The notes under the pieces: generated by a model
What the model saw: the letters and a program-made list of their open reading frames with translations, nothing else
What the model was told of the DNA's origin: nothing
Database searches by the model: none
In this document: piece after piece, positions 53,880 through 63,141 of the stretch
Position numbering within the stretch: the first letter of the stretch is position 1
Layout: each line of letters opens with the position of its first letter
Made by a program: the position numbers and the translations under genes
From: an uncultured Eubacteriales bacterium
GTDB taxonomy: Bacteria > Bacillota > Clostridia > Christensenellales > CAG-314
Direction of reading: 5' to 3'
Length of the DNA: 64,000 bases
Assembly: GCA_900544545.1 (NCBI GenBank)
Contig: UQVY01000004.1
Coordinates: 62,001 to 126,000, forward strand

Positions 53880-55214
53880 TTATTCCTCCTTGATATCGTT
53901 TTTATCCGACGGATTCCCGCCCGCCGGAAGATTCTGCTTCTTTATTTCTGTCAAAGCCGTCGTTTTCTCGTTTTTCTTTTTGCGGCCAAGAAGAAAACGA
54001 AGAAGATTTGCAAATCCGCTGAAATAGATTATTACGGCTACTATCAGGTCGGCTATGTATTCGTTGTAATTCGCGAACGCTCTGAGATTAACGCCGCTGA
54101 TATTGATTGCCGCAAGGAAAACCGACGAGAAAATAACGCCAATCGGATTATTGCAGGCAAGAAGAGCAATCGGGATACCGTTAAAGCCTTCGGAAGGAAG
54201 AGCAGTCGAAGTTTCCCACGCGAATTCCGTTCCGCCGTTGAGATAATAAAGAGCTGCGCCCATTCCCGAAAGAGCGCCCGCGATTATGAAAGAAAGAACG
54301 ATATTTCTTTTTTCGTGCATTCCGGCGTATTTTGCGGCGTCTTTATTAAGTCCCGTCGCGCGAAGTTCATAACCGAACGTGGTTTTATTGATTACTATAA
54401 AGATTACTATCGCAACTACTATCGCAATCAGAAAACCGCCGTCGGAACGGGGATTATCGAAAATCAAATCCAATCCCAACTTGGGAGTAGAAATTCCGTT
54501 GAAAGTAGTTTTATGAAGGAAGGATAACTTTCCCTCTTCGATATTCTTCATATTGGGAAGTCCGTCGAATACCCAACTGACGAGATTCGCAGCTATCCAG
54601 TTAGTCATTATACAAGTGATGACCTCGTTTATATTGAGAAAAGCCTTGAATAATCCCGGAATTACGCCCCAGACGGCTCCGGCCGCCATTCCCGCAATAA
54701 GAGCGAGAAGCCAGATCCAAAAAGCCGTTTCCGGCGTAGAAGGTATTCCGAGAGCCACGAGAAGCGTCGTCATCGTGCCCATAAGATACTGACCGGGAGC
54801 ACCGATATTGAAAAGACCGGTCTTAAAAGCGACCGCAACCGACAAACCCGTAAGCAAGACGGGAGTCGCTCTGAAAATCAGTTCGTCGAAAGACGCCGCG
54901 TTAAAGCCTAAAGCAATGTTTGCGGAATTGCCCGTGTAAAAAGGTCCGACAAAAAGAATCAGAATGCCTCTCAGCATATCGTTGAATTCGCCCTTGACCA
55001 GACCTACAATCAAAAGAATAACTACGCCTATGAGAAGACCGGCGATTATGGAACAGACGGACGCAAAAAAGCTCTTCGTTCCCTCTTTCTTTACAAGGAC
55101 TTTAATCTTCGCCTCTTCATTGTCCACCGAAACGAACAACGACTTGAACCACCGACCGATCGATTCGAAAAACGACGAAAATCCTTTGTTTTTATCAGAT
55201 TTATTTTCGCCCAT
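53880..55214 (-). CDS. ABC transporter permease, long subunit
   Basis: A 444-residue permease of the YufP/NupP group. An N-terminal hydrophilic stretch is followed by about ten membrane segments. The coupling segment FGYELRATGLNKDAAKYAGM contacts the ATPase, and VAFKTGLFNIGAPGQYLMG lies near the membrane entry. A TTG at 55220 is passed over in favour of ATG 55214 with GGAGGAG upstream. The last ~35 residues are charged. It overlaps the ATPase stop region closely, so the operon is tightly packed. Confidence 0.9.
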   Translation of the reverse strand: MGENKSDKNKGFSSFFESIGRWFKSLFVSVDNEEAKIKVLVKKEGTKSFFASVCSIIAGLLIGVVILLIVGLVKGEFNDMLRGILILFVGPFYTGNSANIALGFNAASFDELIFRATPVLLTGLSVAVAFKTGLFNIGAPGQYLMGTMTTLLVALGIPSTPETAFWIWLLALIAGMAAGAVWGVIPGLFKAFLNINEVITCIMTNWIAANLVSWVFDGLPNMKNIEEGKLSFLHKTTFNGISTPKLGLDLIFDNPRSDGGFLIAIVVAIVIFIVINKTTFGYELRATGLNKDAAKYAGMHEKRNIVLSFIIAGALSGMGAALYYLNGGTEFAWETSTALPSEGFNGIPIALLACNNPIGVIFSSVFLAAINISGVNLRAFANYNEYIADLIVAVIIYFSGFANLLRFLLGRKKKNEKTTALTEIKKQNLPAGGNPSDKNDIKEE

Positions 55215-55216
55215 CG

Positions 55217-56833
55217 TCAATTCTCCTCCTCTTTTGTCTTTTGCGCTTTTTTCGGGAACTGTCTCTTTGCGCCCGACATATACAATCCGAGTTCCTGAAC
55301 CGTCGTATTCTTCGGATCAAGCTCCGCGACTATCTCTCCTTCGAACATAACGAGAATTCTGTCGGAAAGAGACATAACTTCGTCGATTTCAAGCGAAATA
55401 AGAAGCACAGCTCTTCCACTGTCCCGTGCGGCGACGATTTTCTTGTGTATGTACTCGATTGCGCCTACGTCAAGGCCTCTCGTAGGCTGAACCGCTACCA
55501 AAAGAGGACAGCCTCTGTCGATTTCTCGCGCGATAATGGCTTTCTGCTGATTGCCGCCGGACATACTTCTTACTACGGTAACGGGACCTTGTCCGGATCT
55601 TACGTCATATTCCTCAATGAGTTTTTCCGCATATTTTCTGACTTGCTCGAAACGGATAAAACCTTTATTGGAAAATTCCTTCTCCCAATACCTTTCGAGA
55701 ACGAGATTCTGCTCGAGCGTATAGTCCAGAACAAGTCCGTATTTGTGCCTGTCTTCGGGAATATGACTCATTCCGGTTTGTCCGCGCATCCTGACGCTCG
55801 AATAGGAAATATCCTTTCCGCAAAGCTCTGCCTTTCCTCCGTGAATACGCTCGAGCCCCGTGAGTCCGTAAACCAAGTCCGTCTGACCGTTTCCTTCGAT
55901 ACCGGCGACGCAGACTATTTCTCCCGCACGAACGTCGAAAGATACGCCGTTAACGGAATTCTTCTTGGAAATTCGGTTCACCATAGTTAAATCGCGGACG
56001 CTCAGAATTACGTCGCCCAGCTTTTCTTCGCCCTTTTCAATGTTGAAATCGACGCTTCTTCCGACCATCATCGAAGCCAATTCTTCCCTTGACGTTTCGC
56101 TGATGTTGACCGTTCCTATGCACTTGCCTTTCCTTAGAACGGTACATCTGTCGGCAACTTCCATAATCTCGTTGAGCTTATGCGATATGAAAAGAATAGA
56201 CTTTCCTTCCGCAGCAAAACCTCTCATAATCGTCATCAGCTCTTCGATTTCCTGAGGAGTAAGCACTGCCGTCGGTTCGTCGAAAATCAGGACTTCGTTG
56301 TTTCTGTACAGCATTTTGAGAATCTCTACTCGCTGCTGCATTCCGACCGAAATATCTTCGATTTTTGCGTCCGGATCGACTTTAAGTCCGTATTTTTCGG
56401 AAATCTCCATTAATTTTTCACGAGCTTTTTTCTTATCGACAATTCCGAGCTTTTTACAGGGTTCGGCACCGAGAATCACGTTTTCGAGAACGGTAAAGAC
56501 ATCTACGAGTTTAAAATGTTGATGAACCATTCCTATTCCGTATAAAGTTGCGTCGTTCGGGTCTTTAATCGAAATAACGGCACCGTTTTTTCTGATTTCG
56601 CCGGCCTCCGGCTGATAAAGACCGAAAAGGACGGACATAAGCGTGGATTTGCCTGCTCCGTTTTCGCCGAGAAGCGCGTGAATCTCGCCCCTTCTCAATT
56701 TAAGCGTAACGTCGTCGTTAGCAACGATCCCCGGGAATTCCTTTCGTATGCCGAGCATTTCTATTATATACTCGTACGAAGGATCTCCGATTACTTTTAT
56801 TTTTTCTTGTGTTACGGCTTTCTTTCCCGCCAT
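55217..56833 (-). CDS. ABC transporter ATP-binding protein, duplicated
   Basis: A 538-residue ATPase with two ABC domains, as in other nucleoside and sugar uptake systems. The N-terminal half has Walker A GENGAGKST, signature VGMQQRVEIL and Walker B LIFDEPTAVLT. The C-terminal half has a degenerate Walker A GIEGNGQTD and signature SGGNQQKAIIA. ATG 56833 with GGAGG upstream is preferred to 56878. The gene follows the substrate-binding lipoprotein after a hairpin. Confidence 0.93.
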   Translation of the reverse strand: MAGKKAVTQEKIKVIGDPSYEYIIEMLGIRKEFPGIVANDDVTLKLRRGEIHALLGENGAGKSTLMSVLFGLYQPEAGEIRKNGAVISIKDPNDATLYGIGMVHQHFKLVDVFTVLENVILGAEPCKKLGIVDKKKAREKLMEISEKYGLKVDPDAKIEDISVGMQQRVEILKMLYRNNEVLIFDEPTAVLTPQEIEELMTIMRGFAAEGKSILFISHKLNEIMEVADRCTVLRKGKCIGTVNISETSREELASMMVGRSVDFNIEKGEEKLGDVILSVRDLTMVNRISKKNSVNGVSFDVRAGEIVCVAGIEGNGQTDLVYGLTGLERIHGGKAELCGKDISYSSVRMRGQTGMSHIPEDRHKYGLVLDYTLEQNLVLERYWEKEFSNKGFIRFEQVRKYAEKLIEEYDVRSGQGPVTVVRSMSGGNQQKAIIAREIDRGCPLLVAVQPTRGLDVGAIEYIHKKIVAARDSGRAVLLISLEIDEVMSLSDRILVMFEGEIVAELDPKNTTVQELGLYMSGAKRQFPKKAQKTKEEEN

Positions 56834-56880
56834 ATTTCCTCCTTTGGTCAAATCCGGAACTTCTTTTGCAATAAACATGC

Positions 56881-56904
56881 AGAAAGGGCCGTTAAGCCCT
56901 TTCT
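56881..56904 (-). terminator. Intercistronic hairpin between bmpA-like and ATPase genes
   Basis: AGAAAGGGC (56881-56889) and GCCCTTTCT (56896-56904) form a perfect 9-bp stem with a 6-nt loop. The following minus-strand bases are not T-rich, so it is probably a leaky terminator or an mRNA end-stabiliser. It lets the binding protein be made in excess of the transporter. Confidence 0.6.
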
Positions 56905-56922
56905 GAAACAGCTAAGCTGTGA

Positions 56923-58077
56923 TTAAGCGATATATTCAACGGTAACTTTGGTAAGTCCGAGTCCGTCGAACCAAGCCTGATTGTAAACCGAAGGACATTC
57001 CGTGTCGATTTCAATCGTTCCGCTGACTACCTTATTGAAAAGCGCTTTATATTCGTCTACGGTGAAGTTAGTCATAGACCAGGTATCGGTGGGAAGACCG
57101 GTAGCGTTCTTGTCTGCGCCGAGAATATACTGCTGACCGCCGAGTTCTTCGTCCCATTTGCCGCCGTAATACTGACCGAGAACGTCCTGAACGGATTCGC
57201 GAAGGCCTTTGACCGCGGAAGTGATAACTCTCTTGGATGCGGAAGACTGATCAACGTCAACGCCGATGATCTTGCCGTTTCTGGTGTCGTTAGCAGCAGC
57301 AAGAACACTGTTGAACATGGAACCGCCGCAAGCGAAAACGACTTCCGTACCGGTGTTGTACCAACCGGAAATCTGAGTCTGAAGCTCCGTGGATGCGGAG
57401 AACGAGGAACCGTACATATAGCTGTACTTAACGGTAACGTTTACGTTCTTTTCCTTAGCAGCCGCTTCGGCACCCTGAATATAACCGTAACCGAATCTGT
57501 TGCAGGCAGGATTACCGCCGCCGCCGCCACCGGTGAAACCGAGCTTCGTATAGCCTTCCATAACCGCAGCATATCCTGCGAAGAAACCGGATTCTTCTTC
57601 CTTGTAGGAAACGCCTACGACGTTGGTAAGAGGATTACCGTCCGCATCGGAAAGCGGCCAACCGTCGATGAACACGAACTTAACGTCGGGATTTCTGGAA
57701 GCAACGTCTATAAGAGCGGTCGCCTGAAGGTAGCCGGGGGTAACAATAACCTTAGCACCGTTGGAAACAGCCTGATTCATAGCGTCGATTCTGTCCTGAT
57801 CGGTTGCGTTGGAACCGTTTGCAGGTCTGTAATACTTATAGGATTTGCCGTTATCGGAAGCGTATTTCTTAGCGCCTTCCCAAGTACCCTGGTTGAAGCC
57901 CTTATCTTTAAGGTCTCCTACGTCTGTAACGACTGCGATTTCATATTTTCCGTCTGCCGATGTCATAACGTCGGGTATAATATCGTATTCGTTCTTGTTC
58001 GTCGGACAACCCGCAAGGACGAGAACCAGACACATACACATCGCGATTGCAAGCAAAAGCTTACTGGTCTTTTTCAT
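56923..58077 (-). CDS. BmpA-family nucleoside-binding lipoprotein
   Basis: Extracellular substrate-binding protein of the nucleoside ABC transporter, 384 residues. ATG 58077 with GGAGGAAG upstream begins a lipoprotein signal (LVLAGC, Cys near residue 24). Family landmarks are VVTDVGDLKDKGFNQGTWEGAKKYA, DQDRIDAMNQAVSNGAKVIVTPGY, and the glycine-rich LGFTGGGGGGNPACNRFGYGYIQGA with KIIGVDVDQ. Ligands of relatives include guanosine and adenosine. It is the first gene of its operon. Confidence 0.95.
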   Translation of the reverse strand: MKKTSKLLLAIAMCMCLVLVLAGCPTNKNEYDIIPDVMTSADGKYEIAVVTDVGDLKDKGFNQGTWEGAKKYASDNGKSYKYYRPANGSNATDQDRIDAMNQAVSNGAKVIVTPGYLQATALIDVASRNPDVKFVFIDGWPLSDADGNPLTNVVGVSYKEEESGFFAGYAAVMEGYTKLGFTGGGGGGNPACNRFGYGYIQGAEAAAKEKNVNVTVKYSYMYGSSFSASTELQTQISGWYNTGTEVVFACGGSMFNSVLAAANDTRNGKIIGVDVDQSSASKRVITSAVKGLRESVQDVLGQYYGGKWDEELGGQQYILGADKNATGLPTDTWSMTNFTVDEYKALFNKVVSGTIEIDTECPSVYNQAWFDGLGLTKVTVEYIA

Positions 58078-58127
58078 TTTTCTTCCTCCTGAGTGTTTTT
58101 TACGGTTTAAAAACCGCCTTTGTATAT

Positions 58128-58156
58128 ATTCTACCACAAGTCTTGAATTTGAGCAA
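58128..58156 (-). promoter_or_regulatory. Promoter of the nucleoside ABC operon
   Basis: Minus strand TTGCTC (58156-58151), a 17-bp spacer and TAGAAT (58133-58128). A small hairpin CGGTTT/AAACCG lies in the leader (about 58103-58116), just before the ribosome binding site. Confidence 0.65.
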
Positions 58157-58233
58157 TCCTTTTGAAGTAAAATATTGCGGACAAATCCGATGAAAATTTA
58201 TTTATATTTAATAAACGATATTTGCGCTCGGTT

Positions 58234-59232
58234 TTATCGCTTTTCGGCTTCGATTTCATCGTATATAATCGATCTTTTCCGTTGCTTTCCGTCGCAAATC
58301 TGCGCCGCGGAATAATGTTCCGCCGCATAGGAAAATCCGGACATAAGGAACTCCCTTGCCTTTTTTGCAGGTTCGCTGTCGGGCGCGACTATATCGAATC
58401 CGTGATAACAATCGTCGAAAATCTCAAAAAAAACGTCCGTTCCCGCGCTTTTCAGGTTTTCGACGTATTTTACGGTTTCGTCGCGGAAAGGTTCGAGCGT
58501 TCCCACGTAAGTAAGCGTAGGCGGAAGTTCCGAAAAATCTGTCGCTCTCGCTGGCGCGGCGTAGCAGGAAACGTTTTCACTTTTATCCCCGAGATAAAGC
58601 TTCCACGCAAGTCTGTTGGATTCGGTATCCCAGACGGGCATATTGTTGTTTTCGGAAGAAGGCGTTTCCCTGTCGTCTATCATCGGATAAAGCGGCATCT
58701 GAAAAGCGATTTTAACTTCGTTCATATCCCTTGCGTAAAGCGTAAGAGCAGCCGTCAGTCCTCCGCCCGCCGAATCGCCACCGACGAAAAGCTTTTCTTC
58801 GTCGACTCCGAGTTTCGCGGCGTTGAGACGCAACCACCAAAGAGCCTCGTAGCAGTCGAGAAGAGCCGCAGGAAAAGGCTTTTCTACCGACCTCGTATAA
58901 TCCGGAGCAACTACCACACAATTAAAATTCTTAACGAAAGATTTTATAAAAGGAATATCCTGCTCGGGAACGCCTATCGCGTAACCTCCGCCGTGAAGCC
59001 ACAAAAGACCGATTGCATTTTCTTTTTGTTTTTCGGGAGAATAAATACAAATCCTTAAAAGGCTTCCGTCTTCTCTTCTGATAAATTCCTGTCTGTAATC
59101 CACTCCGCCGCAAAGCTTCCTTCCGACCGCAAACCTGTTCATAATCCTGTTGCAGAAATCGAATTTCTTTTTTGTATAAAAGGGGTTGATGGTCTTGATT
59201 ATTCGTCCTCTGATCTTCAACGATTTATCCAT
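58234..59232 (-). CDS. Alpha/beta hydrolase, HSL family
   Basis: A 332-residue esterase-type enzyme with the oxyanion-hole motif HGGG and nucleophile GDSAGG (Ser near 165). The acid Asp and the His (CYHGFD) complete the triad at the C-terminus. The HGGG and GDSAG pair defines the hormone-sensitive-lipase group, which acts on short acyl esters. ATG 59232 (MDKSLKIRG) with AAGGA upstream is preferred to a TTG at 59253. It follows the pepT operon terminator, so it is transcribed separately. Confidence 0.88.
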   Translation of the reverse strand: MDKSLKIRGRIIKTINPFYTKKKFDFCNRIMNRFAVGRKLCGGVDYRQEFIRREDGSLLRICIYSPEKQKENAIGLLWLHGGGYAIGVPEQDIPFIKSFVKNFNCVVVAPDYTRSVEKPFPAALLDCYEALWWLRLNAAKLGVDEEKLFVGGDSAGGGLTAALTLYARDMNEVKIAFQMPLYPMIDDRETPSSENNNMPVWDTESNRLAWKLYLGDKSENVSCYAAPARATDFSELPPTLTYVGTLEPFRDETVKYVENLKSAGTDVFFEIFDDCYHGFDIVAPDSEPAKKAREFLMSGFSYAAEHYSAAQICDGKQRKRSIIYDEIEAEKR

Positions 59233-59263
59233 ATTTTTCCTTAACTGTTTCAATCGGTTTTTT

Positions 59264-59304
59264 AAAAAAGGAAGAATACGCTTAGACGGGTATTCCTCCT
59301 TTTT
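59264..59304 (-). terminator. Intrinsic terminator after pepT
   Basis: AAAAAGGA-A-GAATAC (59265-59279) pairs with GTATTC-C-TCCTTTTT (59290-59304) with one mismatch. The minus-strand tail is T-rich. It stands between pepT and the hydrolase gene. Confidence 0.8.
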
Positions 59305-59307
59305 CGG

Positions 59308-60522
59308 TTATTCGGCAAATATTTTAACTATCTCGATAAGAATCTCTGCGATCCTGTCGAGCGATTCGACCGGAATATACTCGTAAATTCCGTGGAAATT
59401 ATATCCGCCGGCACAAAGATTGGGACAAACGAGACCTCTGTAAGTCAACTGAGCTCCGTCCGTACCGCCTCTTATAGGAACGACGACGGGCTGAACGCCG
59501 AGATTTTCCATAGCCTTTTCCGCATTACGTATAAGTTCCATATGTTTCTCGACGTACTCTCTCATATTGTAATACGAATCTTTCAGCTTGATTTCAAGGA
59601 CGCCCTCTCCGTATTTGGCATTTATAAGCTCCGCGGCTTTGAGAGCGTAAGCTTTCTTTTCTTCGAATTTGGTTTTATCGTGATCGCGAATAATATAATC
59701 GGATTTTGCTTCCTGAACGGATCCCGAAATCTTATCGAGATGATAGAAACCTTCGTAATTTTCGGTATACTGAGGACGCATCTGCACGGGAAGAAGCGAA
59801 TGGAAATCCATAAGAACTTCTACCGCGTTGATCATCATATCCTTCGCGCTTCCCGGGTGAATGCTTACTCCGTGCGCCGTAATCGTCATAGCCGCAGCGT
59901 TGAAGTTCTCGTATTCTATTTCGCCGAGAGCTCCGCCGTCAACGGTATAAGCAAAATCGGCTTTGAATTCGTTCATATCGAAAAATTCCACGCCCCGTCC
60001 TACTTCTTCGTCGGGCGTAAAGGCAATAAGGATCTCCCCGTGCTTAACGTCGGGATTATTGAGGAAGAATTCCGCCATGGTCATTATTTCGGCAACGCCC
60101 GCTTTATCGTCCGCGCCGAGAAGAGTCGTTCCGTCGGTAACGATAAGCTCCTTGCCTATATTGTCCGCAAGAGAAGCGTACGTTTCGGCTTTCATAACTA
60201 TGTTCTTTTCTTTGTTGAGAACGATATCTCCGCCTTCGTATCTGATAATCGAAGGCTTGACGCTTTCTCCGCTGACCGCGCTCGAAGTATCTGCGTGAGA
60301 GAGAAATCCGATAGCCGGCTTACCCTCGCAATTAGCGGGAATACTTGCGTAAACGTATCCGTTTTCATCCATTCTCGCATTTGAAACGCCTATCTCGATA
60401 AGCTCGTTCTTAAGCATTTCGAGGAGAACTTTCTGTTTAGCCGTACTCGGAAAACATTCCGCGTCCGGATCGGACTGAGTATCGACGGAAACGTATTTCA
60501 GGAATCTGTCTAAAGTTTTCAT
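59308..60522 (-). CDS. pepT: Peptidase T
   Basis: Tripeptide aminopeptidase of the M20 metallopeptidase family, 404 residues. Zinc ligands are visible in FLSHADTSSA, GADDKAGVAEIM (bridging Asp) and the catalytic PDEEVGRG. DGGALGEIEYE and HPGSAKDMMINA support the dimerisation domain. The C-terminal GGTDGAQLTYRGLVCPNLCAGGYNFHG has the last zinc His. The start shares a base with the upstream transporter stop (TAATG). Confidence 0.95.
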   Translation of the reverse strand: MKTLDRFLKYVSVDTQSDPDAECFPSTAKQKVLLEMLKNELIEIGVSNARMDENGYVYASIPANCEGKPAIGFLSHADTSSAVSGESVKPSIIRYEGGDIVLNKEKNIVMKAETYASLADNIGKELIVTDGTTLLGADDKAGVAEIMTMAEFFLNNPDVKHGEILIAFTPDEEVGRGVEFFDMNEFKADFAYTVDGGALGEIEYENFNAAAMTITAHGVSIHPGSAKDMMINAVEVLMDFHSLLPVQMRPQYTENYEGFYHLDKISGSVQEAKSDYIIRDHDKTKFEEKKAYALKAAELINAKYGEGVLEIKLKDSYYNMREYVEKHMELIRNAEKAMENLGVQPVVVPIRGGTDGAQLTYRGLVCPNLCAGGYNFHGIYEYIPVESLDRIAEILIEIVKIFAE

Positions 60523-61853
60523 TATTTTACCTCTGTATATTTATCATTACTTTCTTTGCTTACGAAAAGAAGCGCTACGAAACACAACAGGGAAAACACC
60601 GTTGCGTAAGGCATAAGGTTACCAGTTCCTCCGCCGAAATACGGAGTCATAAAGAAGCCCGCAAGCGCAGGCGTTATCGACTGAGCAAGCATCGTTGAAG
60701 AATAATAATATCCCGTAAATCTTGCGTAATCGCCTTTGCTGCAATAACTTACGACCGTAGGATACATATTCGTAACCATAATCGCCATTCCTATTCCGAA
60801 AAGGAAAAACGGAATGAGAAGCAGCCATGAAAACTGCTTTACGAATATAAGCGACGAAACCGAAAGAGTCATCAGCCCGCTTCCTATAAGCATAGCGTTT
60901 TTTCTTCCTGCTTTCTCCGCAAGTACGGTCGATGGAAGCACAAAAACGAAATTTCCCCCCGCAAGAGCCGCAAACAATACAAGCCCGAGAGTCTGACTTC
61001 CGAAAAAGTGTATGCTGTAATTCGACATAAACGACTCGACCGCGTTGGTTGCCATATAAAAGAACAATATCGCCGTAAGCATAACGAACATATTCTTCTT
61101 GTCTTTTTCGGTAGTTTTCTCCTTTTCCGGAACCGCGCCCTCTTCGTCGTCGCTCTTTCCCGTATAAAACGAAGGATCCTCTCCCGTTTTCTCGCAATAC
61201 ACCCTAACGTCCTCGTACATTTGTTTCTTGAATTCGTTTTCTTTCACGAAAAACACGAGGATTACAAGGCAAATAGCCATAATAAAAGAGATTATCTCTA
61301 TCGGGACGAACATAGGGGTATCGATTATCTTGTCGCTGAAAACAAAAATCGCAAGATATCCGAGTCCGGTACCGATTCCGCCCATAATATTGATTATCGC
61401 ATTTCCTCTTTCTCTCAAAGGCTTGGGCGTAATATCCGGCATTAGGGCGACCGCGGGAGACCTGTAAAAATTCATCGCCACCATAATCAGCAGAAGAAGC
61501 AGAATAAGTACGACCAGACTGCCTTTCGCTGCAAGCGGGAGCAAAGCAAACGCAATTGCGGCAACTGGCAGCCCCACGAAAATAAAAGGCATTCGCTTTC
61601 CAAAGCGGGTATTGGTCCTGTCGGACATTTTGGAAACAAACGGAATCATAAAAAGAGCCAGAAGATTATCAAGCCCCATTACCGCGCCTACGTAGAACTT
61701 GGTAAGACTTTCGTTTCCCAGCCACGTTATAAACAATTTTTCAAGCCTGTCGTTCAGAAACAAAGGAACGAACCAGTTATATCCCGCCCACAAGAGCATT
61801 ATCGATAAAAACGCAAAGCCTATGAGAACGGTGTTTTTTACTCTTAATTTCAT
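60522..61853 (-). CDS. MFS transporter, sugar/cation symporter-like
   Basis: A 443-residue, 12-helix transporter. LLWAGYNWFVPLFL in helix 1 and MPFVSKMSDRTNTRFGKRMPFIF-like IPFVSKMSDRTNTRFGKR at the first loop place it near the SLC45/GPH group. Members carry sugars or glycosides. ATG 61853 is preferred to a TTG at 61868 that falls inside a hairpin; no clear ribosome binding site is visible for either. Coupling with pepT (one-base overlap) suggests a peptide or sugar scavenging unit. The substrate is unknown. Confidence 0.8.
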   Translation of the reverse strand: MKLRVKNTVLIGFAFLSIMLLWAGYNWFVPLFLNDRLEKLFITWLGNESLTKFYVGAVMGLDNLLALFMIPFVSKMSDRTNTRFGKRMPFIFVGLPVAAIAFALLPLAAKGSLVVLILLLLLIMVAMNFYRSPAVALMPDITPKPLRERGNAIINIMGGIGTGLGYLAIFVFSDKIIDTPMFVPIEIISFIMAICLVILVFFVKENEFKKQMYEDVRVYCEKTGEDPSFYTGKSDDEEGAVPEKEKTTEKDKKNMFVMLTAILFFYMATNAVESFMSNYSIHFFGSQTLGLVLFAALAGGNFVFVLPSTVLAEKAGRKNAMLIGSGLMTLSVSSLIFVKQFSWLLLIPFFLFGIGMAIMVTNMYPTVVSYCSKGDYARFTGYYYSSTMLAQSITPALAGFFMTPYFGGGTGNLMPYATVFSLLCFVALLFVSKESNDKYTEVK

Positions 61854-61867
61854 AACTCGTTTCGACA

Positions 61868-61899
61868 AAAGGGACGAATGATATTCCGTTCGTCCCTTT
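61868..61899 (-). terminator. Hairpin between kbl and MFS transporter
   Basis: AAAGGGACGAA (61868-61878) pairs with TTCGTCCCTTT (61889-61899), 11 bp perfect, 10-nt loop. The T-tract after it is short. It is probably a partial terminator after kbl that lowers expression of the MFS and pepT genes. Confidence 0.6.
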
Positions 61900-61920
61900 C
61901 GTTACGTTTAGGTTCAATTA

Positions 61921-63111
61921 TTAAAAACCGATTTCCTTTTTAGCGTCGATGAAAGCCTGAACGCATTTGTCGATATCGGCTTTGGTATGAGCCGCAGACA
62001 TCTGAGTTCTGATTCTTGCCTTTCCGTTGGGAACTACGGGATAGAAGAATCCGGTTACGTAGATACCCTTATTAAGCATATAATCGGCAACCTTAGCCGC
62101 AAGAACGCTATCGTAGAACATAACGGGAACTATAGCGTGGTCCTTTCCGATAAGGTCGAAGCCGTTCTTTTCCATTTCGCTGCGGAAGTACTTTGCATTT
62201 TCCATAACCTTTTTTCTGAGAGAATCGTCTCTTTCAACGATTTCGAGAACCTTAAGAGTTGCCGCGCAGATGGAAGGAGCGAGAGCGTTGGAGAAAAGAT
62301 AAGGTCTGCTTCTCTGACGAAGGAGGTCGATTATTTCCTTTCTGCCGCTGGTAAATCCGCCGGAAGCGCCGCCCATAGCCTTACCGAAAGTGGAAGTGAT
62401 AACGTCTACTCTTCCCATAACTCCGCAATATTCGGCGGTGCCTTTACCGTTTTCGCCTACAAAGCCGGTTGCGTGAGAATCGTCGACAACTACCATAGCG
62501 TCGTATTTATCGGCAAGATCGCAGATTCCTTTAAGATTAGCGATTATACCGTCCATACTGAAAACGCCGTCGGTAACTATGACTTTAAGTCTTGCGCCGT
62601 CTTCGTCGGCTTTCTTAAGCTGAGCTTCGAGATCTTCCATATTGCTGTTCTTGTATCTGTATCTCTTCGCCTTAGCGAGTCTTACGCCGTCGATAATGCT
62701 TGCGTGGTTAAGCTCGTCGGAAATGATAGCGTCTTCGGCTGTCGTAATCGTCTCGAAAAGACCGCCGTTAGCGTCGAAACAGCTGGAATAGAGAATGGTG
62801 TCGTCCGTTCCGAGGAAGGAGCTGATCTTGGCTTCGAGTTCCTTATGAATGGTCTGAGTTCCGCAGATGAAACGAACGCTGCCCATACCGAAACCGTACT
62901 TATCGTAGCCGGCTTTTGCGGCTGCGATAACTTCGGCGTTGTTGGCAAGACCGAGATAGTTATTTGCGCAGAAGTTGATAACGTTGTCGGCTTTGGTCGT
63001 ATTGATGACGTTGGACTGAGGCGTAGTGATTATACGCTCTTCTTTCCATAAACCGTCGTTCTTTATGCTTTCGAGAATACCCGAGTATACTTCTTTACCT
63101 TTATTATACAT
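61921..63111 (-). CDS. kbl: Glycine C-acetyltransferase
   Basis: 2-amino-3-ketobutyrate CoA ligase converts 2-amino-3-oxobutanoate and CoA to glycine and acetyl-CoA. The 396-residue PLP enzyme shows [48 protein letters not shown], and the PLP lysine in [13 protein letters not shown]. With tdh immediately upstream in transcription order it forms the threonine-to-glycine pathway. Confidence 0.96.
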   Translation of the reverse strand: MYNKGKEVYSGILESIKNDGLWKEERIITTPQSNVINTTKADNVINFCANNYLGLANNAEVIAAAKAGYDKYGFGMGSVRFICGTQTIHKELEAKISSFLGTDDTILYSSCFDANGGLFETITTAEDAIISDELNHASIIDGVRLAKAKRYRYKNSNMEDLEAQLKKADEDGARLKVIVTDGVFSMDGIIANLKGICDLADKYDAMVVVDDSHATGFVGENGKGTAEYCGVMGRVDVITSTFGKAMGGASGGFTSGRKEIIDLLRQRSRPYLFSNALAPSICAATLKVLEIVERDDSLRKKVMENAKYFRSEMEKNGFDLIGKDHAIVPVMFYDSVLAAKVADYMLNKGIYVTGFFYPVVPNGKARIRTQMSAAHTKADIDKCVQAFIDAKKEIGF

Positions 63112-63141
63112 CTTTACAATCTCCTGAATGATAATTTTTCT